Shown in pieces: positions 16,598-23,906 of a stretch of DNA of 35,130 nt. The DNA is from Clostridiaceae bacterium (GTDB lineage Bacteria; Bacillota; Clostridia; Lachnospirales; Lachnospiraceae): NCBI GenBank assembly GCA_910575435.1, contig CAJTGI010000022.1, positions 1 through 35,130 on the forward strand, in the 5' to 3' direction. The notes under the pieces are model-generated. The model searched no databases. It worked only from the letters and a program-made list of their open reading frames with translations, and had not been told where the DNA came from. How positions within the stretch are numbered: position 1 is the stretch's first letter; every line of letters starts with the position of its first letter. Made by a program: the position numbers and the translations under genes.

Positions 16598-16621
16598 TGG
16601 GTGCGGGAAAACCCGCACCCA
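16598..16621. terminator. Intercistronic hairpin between mglB and mglA
   Basis: A perfect GC-rich 10-bp stem (TGGGTGCGGG at 16598-16607, complement at 16612-16621) with a 4-base loop. It lies 67 bases past the mglB stop and about 50 bases before mglA. Such hairpins commonly protect or attenuate transcripts so that binding protein is made in excess over ATPase and permease. Confidence 0.75.
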
Positions 16622-16687
16622 GTTCTTTTGTATACGCACTCTGGCAGGTTCCAATCCTAGCGCTGACCTTTCCCCGCCGAGCCGTAA

Positions 16688-17974
16688 TTATTGACTTAGC
16701 AATGCTGTATAGGAAGCCGCATTATCCGTCTTAACCATGTTGATTGCAAATGCATCGTACTGGCCGGGATTGCCCAGGCGGTTCGTGATATTGGACTCTG
16801 TCTGCCCATCGCCGCCGATATAATCCACATCCAGATTCAAAAGGTCGTCATAATTCTGAAGAAGAGGCTGATAGGTGGAACTTAGGAAATTATCAGATGC
16901 ATTGTAAATATTCAGCCAAACCTTCTTTGTGGCATGCTTGCTCTCGTCAAGCTGCTTGGATACCGGCTCATATACCTTTGTAGAGTCAGTGAAGTCTTTG
17001 TAGTTGTCAGCTGTAACTGCTACATTCAATGCGTAGTAGGAACGCTCATCCGCATTATAGACATACACGTCATCTGAGAGGGTATTGCCCGCCTCATCCT
17101 CTTTGCCAATGCCTGTATCCACATCTACGCCGTCAAGGGCATTGCGAAGTACCCGAAGGGTGAGATATGCCTGCACATCTGCATGCTGGCTGATCGTTCC
17201 GCCATATCCCTCTGCAATGGCAGCCACTGCATCGTTGTTGGCATCATAACCAAAAGTAGGAACTTTGTTATCCTTAGACCATGCATTGAACATGGACATT
17301 CCCATGCCGTCATTGTTAGATACTACTACGTCAATGTCTTTGCCAAAAGAGGAAGACCATGTGCCGATTGCATTGCCCGCCGTAGCCGCATCCCATGTAG
17401 CCCCGGCAGAGTTCTTCATCTCCTGAGAGGCAAGCTCCCGAACCACGTATTTCTTTCCGCCTGCTTCCAGCGAGCCATCTTTGACTGCCTTGGCAGAGCC
17501 GTCCGTGTTGGTGCCCACCGGCTCGCTATTGATGCTGCCGTCTTTGTCAACTCCTGTGCCCAGGGCCTTGCGAACGCCCCTGGTACGCGCGATGGAATCA
17601 TTGTGGCCAATGTCTCCGATGGCAAGCACGTAACCGATCACGCCGTCGCCATTCCGGTCAATCTTGTCGATATTGGCTTCCAGATACTCTTTCACCATGG
17701 TTCCTTGAAGTTCTGCGCCCTGATTCGCATCAAATCCCACGTAGTATGTGCCATCATTGAATGATAGGGCGGTCATGTCAAGCTCGCCCGTGGAACTGTT
17801 AGATGGCTGGCGGTTAAACCATACCAAAGGCTTATCCTTATTTGCCACCTGGGAAGATGCTCCCTGATCAGATGATGCTCCCTTCTTGCTAGAGTTGCTG
17901 GAGTCGTCTCCGCATGCAACCAGCGACAGGCTAAGCACTGCCGCCATCGCCAAACAAATAATTTTTCTCTTCAT
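16688..17974 (-). CDS. mglB: MglB-type galactose/glucose-binding lipoprotein, circularly permuted
   Basis: A 428-residue lipoprotein (lipobox LVAC, Cys21), then a Ser-rich linker, that should capture hexose for MglAC. The ATG at 17974 has AAAGGAG upstream. The mature domain starts directly at KPLVWFNRQP, which in ordinary MglB lies near residue 90, and proceeds through YYVGFDANQGAELQG, calcium loop DRNGDGVIG, GHNDSIAR, ATWDAA, VVSNNDGMGMS and FGYDANND. The segment that should come first (KVWLNIYNASDNFLSS ... YDAFAINMVKTDNAA) instead forms the last 78 residues (351-428). Sugar contacts equivalent to E. coli Asp14, Phe16, Asn91, His152, Asp154, Arg158, Trp183, Asn211 and Asp236 are present; Asn256 reads Gln. 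First gene of mglBAC. Confidence 0.93.
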   Translation of the reverse strand: MKRKIICLAMAAVLSLSLVACGDDSSNSSKKGASSDQGASSQVANKDKPLVWFNRQPSNSSTGELDMTALSFNDGTYYVGFDANQGAELQGTMVKEYLEANIDKIDRNGDGVIGYVLAIGDIGHNDSIARTRGVRKALGTGVDKDGSINSEPVGTNTDGSAKAVKDGSLEAGGKKYVVRELASQEMKNSAGATWDAATAGNAIGTWSSSFGKDIDVVVSNNDGMGMSMFNAWSKDNKVPTFGYDANNDAVAAIAEGYGGTISQHADVQAYLTLRVLRNALDGVDVDTGIGKEDEAGNTLSDDVYVYNADERSYYALNVAVTADNYKDFTDSTKVYEPVSKQLDESKHATKKVWLNIYNASDNFLSSTYQPLLQNYDDLLNLDVDYIGGDGQTESNITNRLGNPGQYDAFAINMVKTDNAASYTALLSQ

Positions 17975-18013
17975 ATGTTTCTCCTTTCCGTTGCTGCACT
18001 TTTCTCCGTGCAT

Positions 18014-18282
18014 TCATTGTCGATAGTGACAGTATACGCATTGGCAATAGGAAAAAACATAGAATATTTTTTGTATATCATTGAAATTTTTCATATTTTT
18101 TCGTTATAATAGATAAATATTGTTTGATTCGCTTCTATATATTGGTAATTATGCACTATATTTGCAATTCATTTATTTTTATGGCATATGTGGATAAATC
18201 TACATCTTGAAATCTCTTCCAGGTAATCGCCCCACCAAAGCAATCTAGTTCCCCCTTACGTTACGAGTATTTTCCTACATAA
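18014..18282 (-). promoter_or_regulatory. Upstream region of mglBAC
   Basis: No gene is seen in this AT-rich stretch. On the minus strand TATACT (18031-18036) with a poor -35 (TGTTTT at 18054-18059, 17-base spacer) is the best promoter, placing the start about 50 bases before mglB. A weak -35 fits activator dependence. The dyad TGAAA-N2-TTTCA (18082-18093), set in A/T tracts just upstream of the -35, is a candidate activator contact. No clear catabolite (cre) site was found by eye. Confidence 0.4.
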
Positions 18283-18289
18283 AGCCAAA

Positions 18290-18329
18290 AAGCACCTAAG
18301 TCTAATTAATTTCTAAGGCCTAGATGCTT
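18290..18329 (-). terminator. Terminator of the toxin-antitoxin operon
   Basis: Fourteen-base arms (18290-18303 and 18316-18329) pair with a few G-U pairs. On the minus strand the stem is followed by TGCTTTTTGG. It starts 19 bases after the antitoxin stop, the usual place for a factor-independent terminator. Confidence 0.7.
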
Positions 18330-18347
18330 TCATCAATTGTTCTGATA

Positions 18348-19400
18348 TTATTCTCCAATAAGATAATGTTCCTTTAATTCATTCATCATATTATACTTTA
18401 TGACCCCCTCATTCTGTAGCCTCCCCACAACAATGCCTGGGGCAATTCCCAATTTGTCGGCAAATCCGCAAAGGCTTTGGCGTGAAAAATTATTCTGCGC
18501 AATAAAATCTTCAAAATCCCTTTCTGGAATCAATAGGTCTCTTGACCACCGATCAGCTTCCTTTTCATCCTGGTCCGTGGTTCCGTCTCGTTGGCTTACA
18601 TGACCTAAAACAACATGCGCCAATTCATGAAACAGGCTAAACCAGAACTTGTCGGCATCCTTTCCTCTAGCCGTGAGACCTACGACTATCTTGCTCCCAT
18701 CTAAAAAGGTTGCTCCCTGCAAAAAGGACCCCTTTAAATGCGGCAGAAACACCAATGCAATGCCGCAATCCGCTAGTATTTGCTTTAATTTTGGACAAAA
18801 TGTCTTCGGAGTTTGCTCTGTCATCATTCTCATTTCAGGTAAAGAAGAAATCAATTCCTTGATATTAATAGGCGCAACCTTAATATCTCTTGCCACTAAT
18901 TTTGCTTTTTGCACCCAGGCTATCAATGCGAGATCCCCCTTCTCGGTTACTGCCAGACGTCTGCATGCAATTCTCGTAATCTGACTATTCCCTAGCAATG
19001 ATAATTGAACTACTTCAAAATATTTTCTAAGATTTATCACCTTTTCCTTTGCAACTCGCGTCTCAGAAACCCATCCAAGCTTTGCCAGCTCACTGTATGG
19101 CATTTTTTTTGCCAGTTCTATATCTGCATCCATCCCATTCTCCGCTTCCGCCATTAAAATTTTCTCTCTGTAAATTGCCTCCAGATGATTCCAAAACTTT
19201 GCCGGCACGCCGAGTACCATTTCTAATCTCATAGCCATTTCCAATGTCAACTGAACATTTCCATGAATGAACTGACTAATGTGCTTCTCTGACATATCCA
19301 TCCTAGCAGCAAACTCTTTCTGGCTCATGCCCCTGTCTTCCAACTGTTCTTTCACCGTCGCTCCAGGCGGTACTGCAATATAACTGCGACTTCTCACCAT
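18348..19400 (-). CDS. higA: HigA-type antitoxin with ImmA/IrrE-type zinc peptidase domain
   Basis: A 350-residue protein; simple HigA antitoxins are about 100 residues. The N-terminal helix-turn-helix (about 15-65) has the HigA pattern GMSQKEFAARMDMSEKHISQ and GVPAKFW. The C-terminal half is a metallopeptidase domain with the zinc motif HELAH (258-262) and a downstream Glu in DEKEADRW, as in ImmA/IrrE proteins. The ATG at 19400 follows TAGGAGGT. It lies 27 bases after the toxin gene, toxin-first order being typical of higBA. Expected roles are to neutralise the toxin and repress the operon; the peptidase may turn the antitoxin over or sense stress, which is inference. A terminator follows directly. 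Confidence 0.9.
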   Translation of the reverse strand: MVRSRSYIAVPPGATVKEQLEDRGMSQKEFAARMDMSEKHISQFIHGNVQLTLEMAMRLEMVLGVPAKFWNHLEAIYREKILMAEAENGMDADIELAKKMPYSELAKLGWVSETRVAKEKVINLRKYFEVVQLSLLGNSQITRIACRRLAVTEKGDLALIAWVQKAKLVARDIKVAPINIKELISSLPEMRMMTEQTPKTFCPKLKQILADCGIALVFLPHLKGSFLQGATFLDGSKIVVGLTARGKDADKFWFSLFHELAHVVLGHVSQRDGTTDQDEKEADRWSRDLLIPERDFEDFIAQNNFSRQSLCGFADKLGIAPGIVVGRLQNEGVIKYNMMNELKEHYLIGE

Positions 19401-19427
19401 AGTGCTACCTCCTATTCGTTTTCTGCT

Positions 19428-19724
19428 CTAATGATAATCAACGATTTCCATGATATTGGCAATTTGGATTTCTCTTCCATCCACTCTAAAAACAAGCCTA
19501 TACGGATGAATCAAATCTACGGCATATTGGCCTTTCCTACTTATCTTTAGCGGATGACATCTGCCAATGCGAAACTGAATCATCTCTTCTACGTTCTCTG
19601 CAGCTTTGATTTGATCTATTCGCATATGTATTTTTTCTGCCATTGCATTACCATATTCCCTCTCTGCATACGTAGCATTTGTACATATTTTTTCTAATTT
19701 ATTACTTTTGTAGGTTATATCCAA
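19428..19724 (-). CDS. higB: HigB/RelE-type toxin
   Basis: A 98-residue protein of the ParE/RelE toxin fold, which in HigB cleaves mRNA on the ribosome. Recognisable parts are DITYKSNKLEKICTN near the start, a central RIDQIKAAENVEEM helix, and the C-terminal strands PYRLVFRVDGREIQIANIM, as in plasmid-maintenance killer proteins. I chose the TTG at 19724, preceded by GGGAGGGG; the frame opens at 19790, but that part overlaps the promoter. It is followed after 27 bases by its antitoxin, with which it forms a type II pair. Catalytic residues of this family vary, so activity is not certain from sequence alone. Confidence 0.87.
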   Translation of the reverse strand: MDITYKSNKLEKICTNATYAEREYGNAMAEKIHMRIDQIKAAENVEEMIQFRIGRCHPLKISRKGQYAVDLIHPYRLVFRVDGREIQIANIMEIVDYH

Positions 19725-19744
19725 TACAACACCCCTCCCAATTA

Positions 19745-19790
19745 ACCTATAAGGTAAATTAATGCTATCACATCTTATAACAATCGTCAA
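19745..19790 (-). promoter_or_regulatory. higBA promoter and candidate operator
   Basis: On the minus strand TTGACG (19785-19790), 17 bases and TAGCAT (19762-19767) form the promoter. The dyad ACCTATAAGGT (19745-19755) between it and the toxin start is a candidate antitoxin operator. Confidence 0.55.
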
Positions 19791-19837
19791 TATGCTCTAA
19801 TAAAAATACAATGCAATGGCCGAATTTTAACAAAATA

Positions 19838-19875
19838 AAGCCACGAAATTCCCTTTTAAGGAATAATCGCGGCTT
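19838..19875 (-). terminator. Terminator after the YjbR-like gene
   Basis: Sixteen-base arms (19838-19853 and 19860-19875) with a few mismatches and a short loop. On the minus strand TTTATTTTGTT follows, a good factor-independent terminator for the gene ending at 19938. Confidence 0.75.
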
Positions 19876-19937
19876 CTGCCTTCCTCATCTTTACTGATCC
19901 ATCTCCCCCTGCTTCCTAATTCTTTCCCAAGCTTTCA

Positions 19938-20564
19938 TCACCGCAGATTCTTCACCCGATCCGCTATATTCTTTTCAAATTCTTCATCGGAGAGCCTAGG
20001 ATCCTTCGTCCCTCTCCAGATATCGCAGGGAACCTCCCCGCACTGGCCGCAGTCTCGCAATTTCTTCTTATTCACGGAACAGGCATAGATGGGACAAGCC
20101 TTCCCTTTCGGCGCATGAAATACCTTTCCCTGGCACTCGTTGCATCCCTGGCACAAATCTCCATAAAAGCCGCACTTCTCGCACTCCGTTCCGCAGCAGC
20201 TGAGCCCCAGAATCTCTCTCTGCTTTTTCTTGCCAAAGCCTCCCAGCACCAAATCATAGGATTTGTCCAGAAGGTCTTTCAGCAGTTCATCAGGCACATT
20301 GCCCTCAGGCTTTATGGAATTCCAATGCTCTTTATTCATATAGTATCCCGGAAGGATATCCTCATACTGCGACCGGAGGAGCGCCCCCTCCTGGGGCTCC
20401 AGTTTCAGAGTGATATAGTAGGGCTTATTATCCTCCATCCCCAGGCACACTGCGGCAAACATCTTGCCCCCAATGTGGTATCGCACCCAGTTCCAATCCT
20501 TTTGCAAATCCTTCGTAGCACTTCTCTTGCCCAGTAAATATTTGTCTAGCCATTCATACTTCAT
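19938..20564 (-). CDS. MmcQ/YjbR-like protein fused to a Cys-rich (DUF3795-like) domain
   Basis: A 208-residue two-part protein. The first ~115 residues match the YjbR/MmcQ (CyaY-like fold) family: KDWNWVRYHIGGKMFAAVCL, LKLEPQEG, and the C-terminal pattern GYYMNKEHWNSI with DLLDKSYDLV. The rest has ten or so cysteines in pairs (LSCCGTECEKCGFYGDLCQG, CPIYACS, CGQCGEVPC), like DUF3795 zinc or iron-sulfur modules. The start is the ATG at 20564 with AAGGATGGAG upstream; the frame is open further without a ribosome site. It stands alone with its own terminator. YjbR proteins are often called DNA-binding, but the function is weakly supported; metal binding by the tail is likely. Confidence 0.85.
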   Translation of the reverse strand: MKYEWLDKYLLGKRSATKDLQKDWNWVRYHIGGKMFAAVCLGMEDNKPYYITLKLEPQEGALLRSQYEDILPGYYMNKEHWNSIKPEGNVPDELLKDLLDKSYDLVLGGFGKKKQREILGLSCCGTECEKCGFYGDLCQGCNECQGKVFHAPKGKACPIYACSVNKKKLRDCGQCGEVPCDIWRGTKDPRLSDEEFEKNIADRVKNLR

Positions 20565-20833
20565 AAGTCTCCATCCTTTCCTCAAAGTAGTTTTCCTTGC
20601 CTCGCCATAACCCGCTATGCACAACCCTTTCCCAGCCTCTCTATATATTCACATTGTATCATATATTCCTCCAGGCGAACAGAATCCATTGGTTTTTATT
20701 TGCAATGCTTTGTCGGCTCTGCCAGACTTGGCGGTACAGCTTATATGGATGGCGCATTCTTCGCCTGATATAAAAATTTATTCACTCTCGACACATGCCC
20801 TGCCTTAATTGTATCTCTAGTGAAAGGAGGAAA

Positions 20834-20890
20834 ATGATGAGGCGAAAAGGGAAAGGGAGACGAGAAGCCAATTTCGCACCGTTCCGCTAA
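20834..20890 (+). CDS. 18-residue basic peptide ORF ahead of the ABC operon
   Basis: A consensus AAAGGAGG (20824-20830) sits at ideal distance from ATGATG at 20834, which opens an ORF reading MMRRKGKGRREANFAPFR and stopping at 20890. The next gene starts 40 bases later with its own GGAGG. The peptide is strongly basic with no leader/core look. It may be a translated leader controlling the operon, or a chance ORF. The 269 bases before it contain no other gene; no clear promoter was found there. Real translation is likely from the ribosome site; function unknown. Confidence 0.5.
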   Translation: MMRRKGKGRREANFAPFR

Positions 20891-20930
20891 AAGATAGGTT
20901 TTTAAATAAAAGAAATTGGAGGACTAATTT

Positions 20931-21572
20931 ATGAACAAGAAGAAAAGCATTGTACAAATTATTTTATGCGTGTGCTGCATTGCTGTTGTTGTAGGGATAA
21001 TTGCAGTAAAGGCAAAAGATTTTTCCGCTGTTAAGCCCGCGCCCGCCGTTGAGCCCACTGTCGAATTAGAACAGGAAGAAACACCTACAGAAATAAAAGA
21101 GCCTGAGAATAGTGAAACTGCAGAGGTGCCGGAAAAAAAAGCAGACACCTCAGGTAAAAAAACGAAAATTCATGAAGACACCATGTACCTGGGCGAGGAA
21201 AATGAGGATTGTGGCGTATTTTTTACCCTGCAGCCTATAAAAGTTGAAGAAGCAAAGGATGCGGATGGAAAAAATATCTATCGCTATACAATGCGCTGCC
21301 ATGTAAAAAGCGGCTGCAAGGGTGAAGTGATTTCCATGAAAACTTTTGCAGATCATTTTTCCATAGAGATAGGCAGCGAAAACAAGCAGGCTGTTCTAGT
21401 ATCCGGAAAAAAGAAACTGGCCTATAAAGAAAAGACTGATTTAAAGATGGTAGTTGACTATGAGGCTGCCACATTAGAAACTCCGGAAAATTATAAGGTA
21501 TTTTATACCACGAAGGAGGAAGATGACACTATGATCTCACTGTTCCGTACAGAATATGTGACAGGTAAGTGA
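20931..21572 (+). CDS. Membrane-anchored extracellular protein, first main gene of the ABC operon
   Basis: A 213-residue protein with an N-terminal membrane anchor or signal (about 8-27). An acidic, Pro/Glu-rich low-complexity linker follows (about 31-75), then a globular extracellular domain of about 135 residues containing three cysteines (DCG, RCHVKSGC). No lipobox is seen. The ATG at 20931 has GGAGG upstream. It is followed by three permease genes and an ATPase, and a second anchored protein closes the operon. I do not recognise the domain; the two-pass beta-rich appearance is like the Ig-like extracellular domains often found with ABC transporters. A ligand-capture or shield role is possible but unsupported. 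Confidence 0.75.
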   Translation: MNKKKSIVQIILCVCCIAVVVGIIAVKAKDFSAVKPAPAVEPTVELEQEETPTEIKEPENSETAEVPEKKADTSGKKTKIHEDTMYLGEENEDCGVFFTLQPIKVEEAKDADGKNIYRYTMRCHVKSGCKGEVISMKTFADHFSIEIGSENKQAVLVSGKKKLAYKEKTDLKMVVDYEAATLETPENYKVFYTTKEEDDTMISLFRTEYVTGK

Positions 21573-21589
21573 ATGGAGGAAATAAAGCG

Positions 21590-22399
21590 ATGTTTAAGTA
21601 TTTTCTGATTAGATTGATTCATAAAAAGAATTTTTACCTGGCGCTGTTGGTGGGAATCGTTTTATCCGTCCTTTATATTGCATACGATGTCTATCCGTAT
21701 AGAGACCCACAATATGACCATTCCGTATATAGCATATGGATGGGGGGATTTACCGGCTCCATATATGCCTCTTTATATTATCTGCTTCTGCCTCTGATCG
21801 TGGCAATTCCTATGGCGGATACATGGCTGTCAGACAGGCAAAGCGGATATTTTCAGTTTGTAGAAAGCAGAAATAAGAGAAAGCAATACTTTGGAGGATT
21901 GTATTTGAGCAATTTTCTGGCGGGAGGCCTGGTGTCTTCAATTCCCCTGCTTGTCAATATCTATCTGTGCTTTCTGCTGATTCCGGATAAAAAGCTAGAT
22001 TTGATTCTGTGGGAAACACATACTGTGAGTATGTATGGCGGGGAAGCGTTGTTCCCGCAGCTTTATTACGACCATCCCCTGCTGCATGTCATGCTTACTC
22101 TTTTGCTTGCATTTGTAATCGGGGGATTGCTGGCGAGTACGGCACTGGCCTTCGGCTGCTTGTTGAAAAATATATTTATGGTATGGATTTCGGTATTCGT
22201 TATGAATTATCTATATGAATCCATAATAGGTGTTGTTTGTTCAAACGGAGGAGGGACATATCAGCTGCTAACATACGCACATCAGGTGGCGCCAACAGGG
22301 ACCATGGAATTATCCATCATCATGTTTTTGCTGATGTTGCTGTTTGTCTTTTCTATAGGCATCGTTTACAGAGGGGTGATGCGATATGAATTGGATTAG
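21590..22399 (+). CDS. ABC-2 type permease, subunit 1
   Basis: A 269-residue membrane protein with about six helices, starting FKYFLIRLIHKKNFYLALLV, the usual start of ABC-2 permeases. The family-typical cytosolic step WLSDRQSGYFQFVESRNKRK follows the second helix. I chose the ATG at 21590 with GGAGG 10 bases upstream; a GTG start 21 bases earlier is possible. Its end overlaps the next permease by 14 bases. It should pair with the downstream ATPase to export or extract a hydrophobic peptide, as in BcrAB or lantibiotic immunity (FEG) transporters. Substrate unknown; no lantibiotic genes are in the window. Confidence 0.85.
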   Translation: MFKYFLIRLIHKKNFYLALLVGIVLSVLYIAYDVYPYRDPQYDHSVYSIWMGGFTGSIYASLYYLLLPLIVAIPMADTWLSDRQSGYFQFVESRNKRKQYFGGLYLSNFLAGGLVSSIPLLVNIYLCFLLIPDKKLDLILWETHTVSMYGGEALFPQLYYDHPLLHVMLTLLLAFVIGGLLASTALAFGCLLKNIFMVWISVFVMNYLYESIIGVVCSNGGGTYQLLTYAHQVAPTGTMELSIIMFLLMLLFVFSIGIVYRGVMRYELD

Positions 22400-23114
22400 A
22401 AAGATTTTTTACCAGATAATAGCACTGTGCTCCCGTCGCATCGTACTGCTGGCGCCGCTGACCGCTTTGGTGGGCATGATTATTTGCAAACCTTGGGAAA
22501 AGGAGAGTTTATACAATTTATGTACCGAGTCCTATTATTGGGAATGCGTTGCGATAGGACCGATTCCGGCGATGTTGCTTTTATTATCCGGCTATATGGA
22601 CAATGTGAAAACGGATACTTTTATTTTACACATTGGCGGGCGAAAAAGATTGTTTTTAAATCTGCTTGCTATGAATCTCATATTTTCTTTGATCATTAGC
22701 CTTTGGCTAAACTTGATATTATTTTTTGTGGGAAATGGGATGTTTCACACCGTGCCGGGCGATCCAATAGAGCATATTACGCCAGTTATGTTTCGTACCA
22801 GTATTGCTTTGTGGCTTTTGTTAAATATATTGGGGCTGATTTATTTGATTGTGCAATGGCTGACATTTCCCATGGCAGGCGTCGCTGCCGTACTGTTGAT
22901 TGCAGGAATGGAGGCGGCAGGGAAATTTTATTTTCAGAGACAGCTTTTCTGGAAATATGCCTTCCCGCCAGACACGGTGCTGTATCTTTCGCCAGACGGG
23001 TTTGGAAGAGGCATGCTTTGGCTTTTTGCGTATACGATCGTCTTGCTGTGTATTTTGCTTGCTGTTTTGCAAAAAAAGGATTTCCTGGCGCGGCATGTGG
23101 AGCAGTATGAGTGA
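22386..23114 (+). CDS. ABC-2 type permease, subunit 2
   Basis: A 242-residue membrane protein with about six helices. The N-terminal stretch IRKIFYQIIALCSRRIVLLA runs into the first helix, and a cytosolic segment HIGGRKRLFLNLLAMNLIFS matches the RxKR-type step of the neighbouring permeases. The ATG at 22386 overlaps the upstream gene by 14 bases, with GAGGGGTG upstream. Little sequence similarity to subunit 1 is visible by eye, but size and topology agree. Probably forms a heteromeric membrane channel with its neighbours. Confidence 0.82.
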   Translation: MNWIRKIFYQIIALCSRRIVLLAPLTALVGMIICKPWEKESLYNLCTESYYWECVAIGPIPAMLLLLSGYMDNVKTDTFILHIGGRKRLFLNLLAMNLIFSLIISLWLNLILFFVGNGMFHTVPGDPIEHITPVMFRTSIALWLLLNILGLIYLIVQWLTFPMAGVAAVLLIAGMEAAGKFYFQRQLFWKYAFPPDTVLYLSPDGFGRGMLWLFAYTIVLLCILLAVLQKKDFLARHVEQYE

Positions 23115-23159
23115 TTGAGCAGGATGGAAATCATGGACGAGGACAGGGAGGAATGGAAT

Positions 23160-23882
23160 TTGAAAAAAATTGTGTCAGGCTTAATCAAAAGAGATTGCTG
23201 TATATTGCTTCATCAGTGGAAAAGGATGCTTGTGTATTGTGGGAGTATTTTTTTATTAGACGTGATTCTTCTGTTATATGCGCAGACCTTTACTATAAAA
23301 TATGAGATTCTCGGTGTTACCGTGGAAAAATTCCTGTCGGACCCGGAAAAGATGCCATTGCAGTGGATATGGGTTCAAATCGGGATTTTACTTATCTCTA
23401 TTGATTTTATTCGGAAAGATTTCTGCGAGCATACAAGTTGTTTTCTTCCTCACATTAAGAAAAGAAGCTTGTATTGGTATAGCAAAATGCTGTGCGGCGG
23501 AATTTTGGCTCTGGGACTTTCGGTGTTCCTAATGGCAGAAAAGTTACTGGTGCTTTTCTTGGGCGGAAGACTTGGCAATGCTGTCGAGGTGACGCAGACA
23601 ATGCTATTTGCGTCATGCGTTCTCACCTTTTTGGGCATGTGTACTCTTTACTGGCTGTATTCCCTTGTGTCGTTGATGGGAAATGAAATCGCCGGGCTTA
23701 CCGTTTGCCTTGCCTATGTCGTTTTGGGACTGCCGATTAATATGCCTTTGATGTATTGCAATGGCTTTATGTATGCCCGCGGAAATATGTTTATGGCATT
23801 TGCCATGGCAGGAGTCGTTTTGGCGGGAAGTTTGATAATTGGGATTGCCCGGATTAGACGAATGGATATTTTGGGGAAATAA
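23160..23882 (+). CDS. ABC-2 type permease, subunit 3
   Basis: About 240 residues with six predicted helices. It starts LKKIVSGLIKRDCCILLHQW and has the cytosolic step FCEHTSCFLPHIKKRSLYWY between helices two and three. The start is uncertain. I chose the TTG at 23160 because AGGGAGGA lies 7 bases upstream; an ATG at 23124 would add 12 residues but has only a weak site. A third permease is unusual, since such exporters usually have one or two. The gene ends 24 bases before the ATPase. Confidence 0.8.
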   Translation: MKKIVSGLIKRDCCILLHQWKRMLVYCGSIFLLDVILLLYAQTFTIKYEILGVTVEKFLSDPEKMPLQWIWVQIGILLISIDFIRKDFCEHTSCFLPHIKKRSLYWYSKMLCGGILALGLSVFLMAEKLLVLFLGGRLGNAVEVTQTMLFASCVLTFLGMCTLYWLYSLVSLMGNEIAGLTVCLAYVVLGLPINMPLMYCNGFMYARGNMFMAFAMAGVVLAGSLIIGIARIRRMDILGK

Positions 23883-23906
23883 AAAGACTGAAAAAGGAGC
23901 AGGAAT

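Noticed and set aside
16688-17974. Idea that MglB is merely N-terminally truncated
   Set aside because: The segment missing from the N terminus is present, with its Asp/Phe sugar contacts, at the C terminus, so nothing has been lost.
18014-18347. Possible riboswitch before mglB
   Set aside because: The region is AT-rich without a conserved aptamer-like core; only a simple dyad and the terminator of the toxin-antitoxin operon are visible.
22427-23110. Overlapping plus-strand frames inside the second permease gene
   Set aside because: They are in the wrong frame relative to a coupled six-helix protein and lack membrane segments and ribosome sites.
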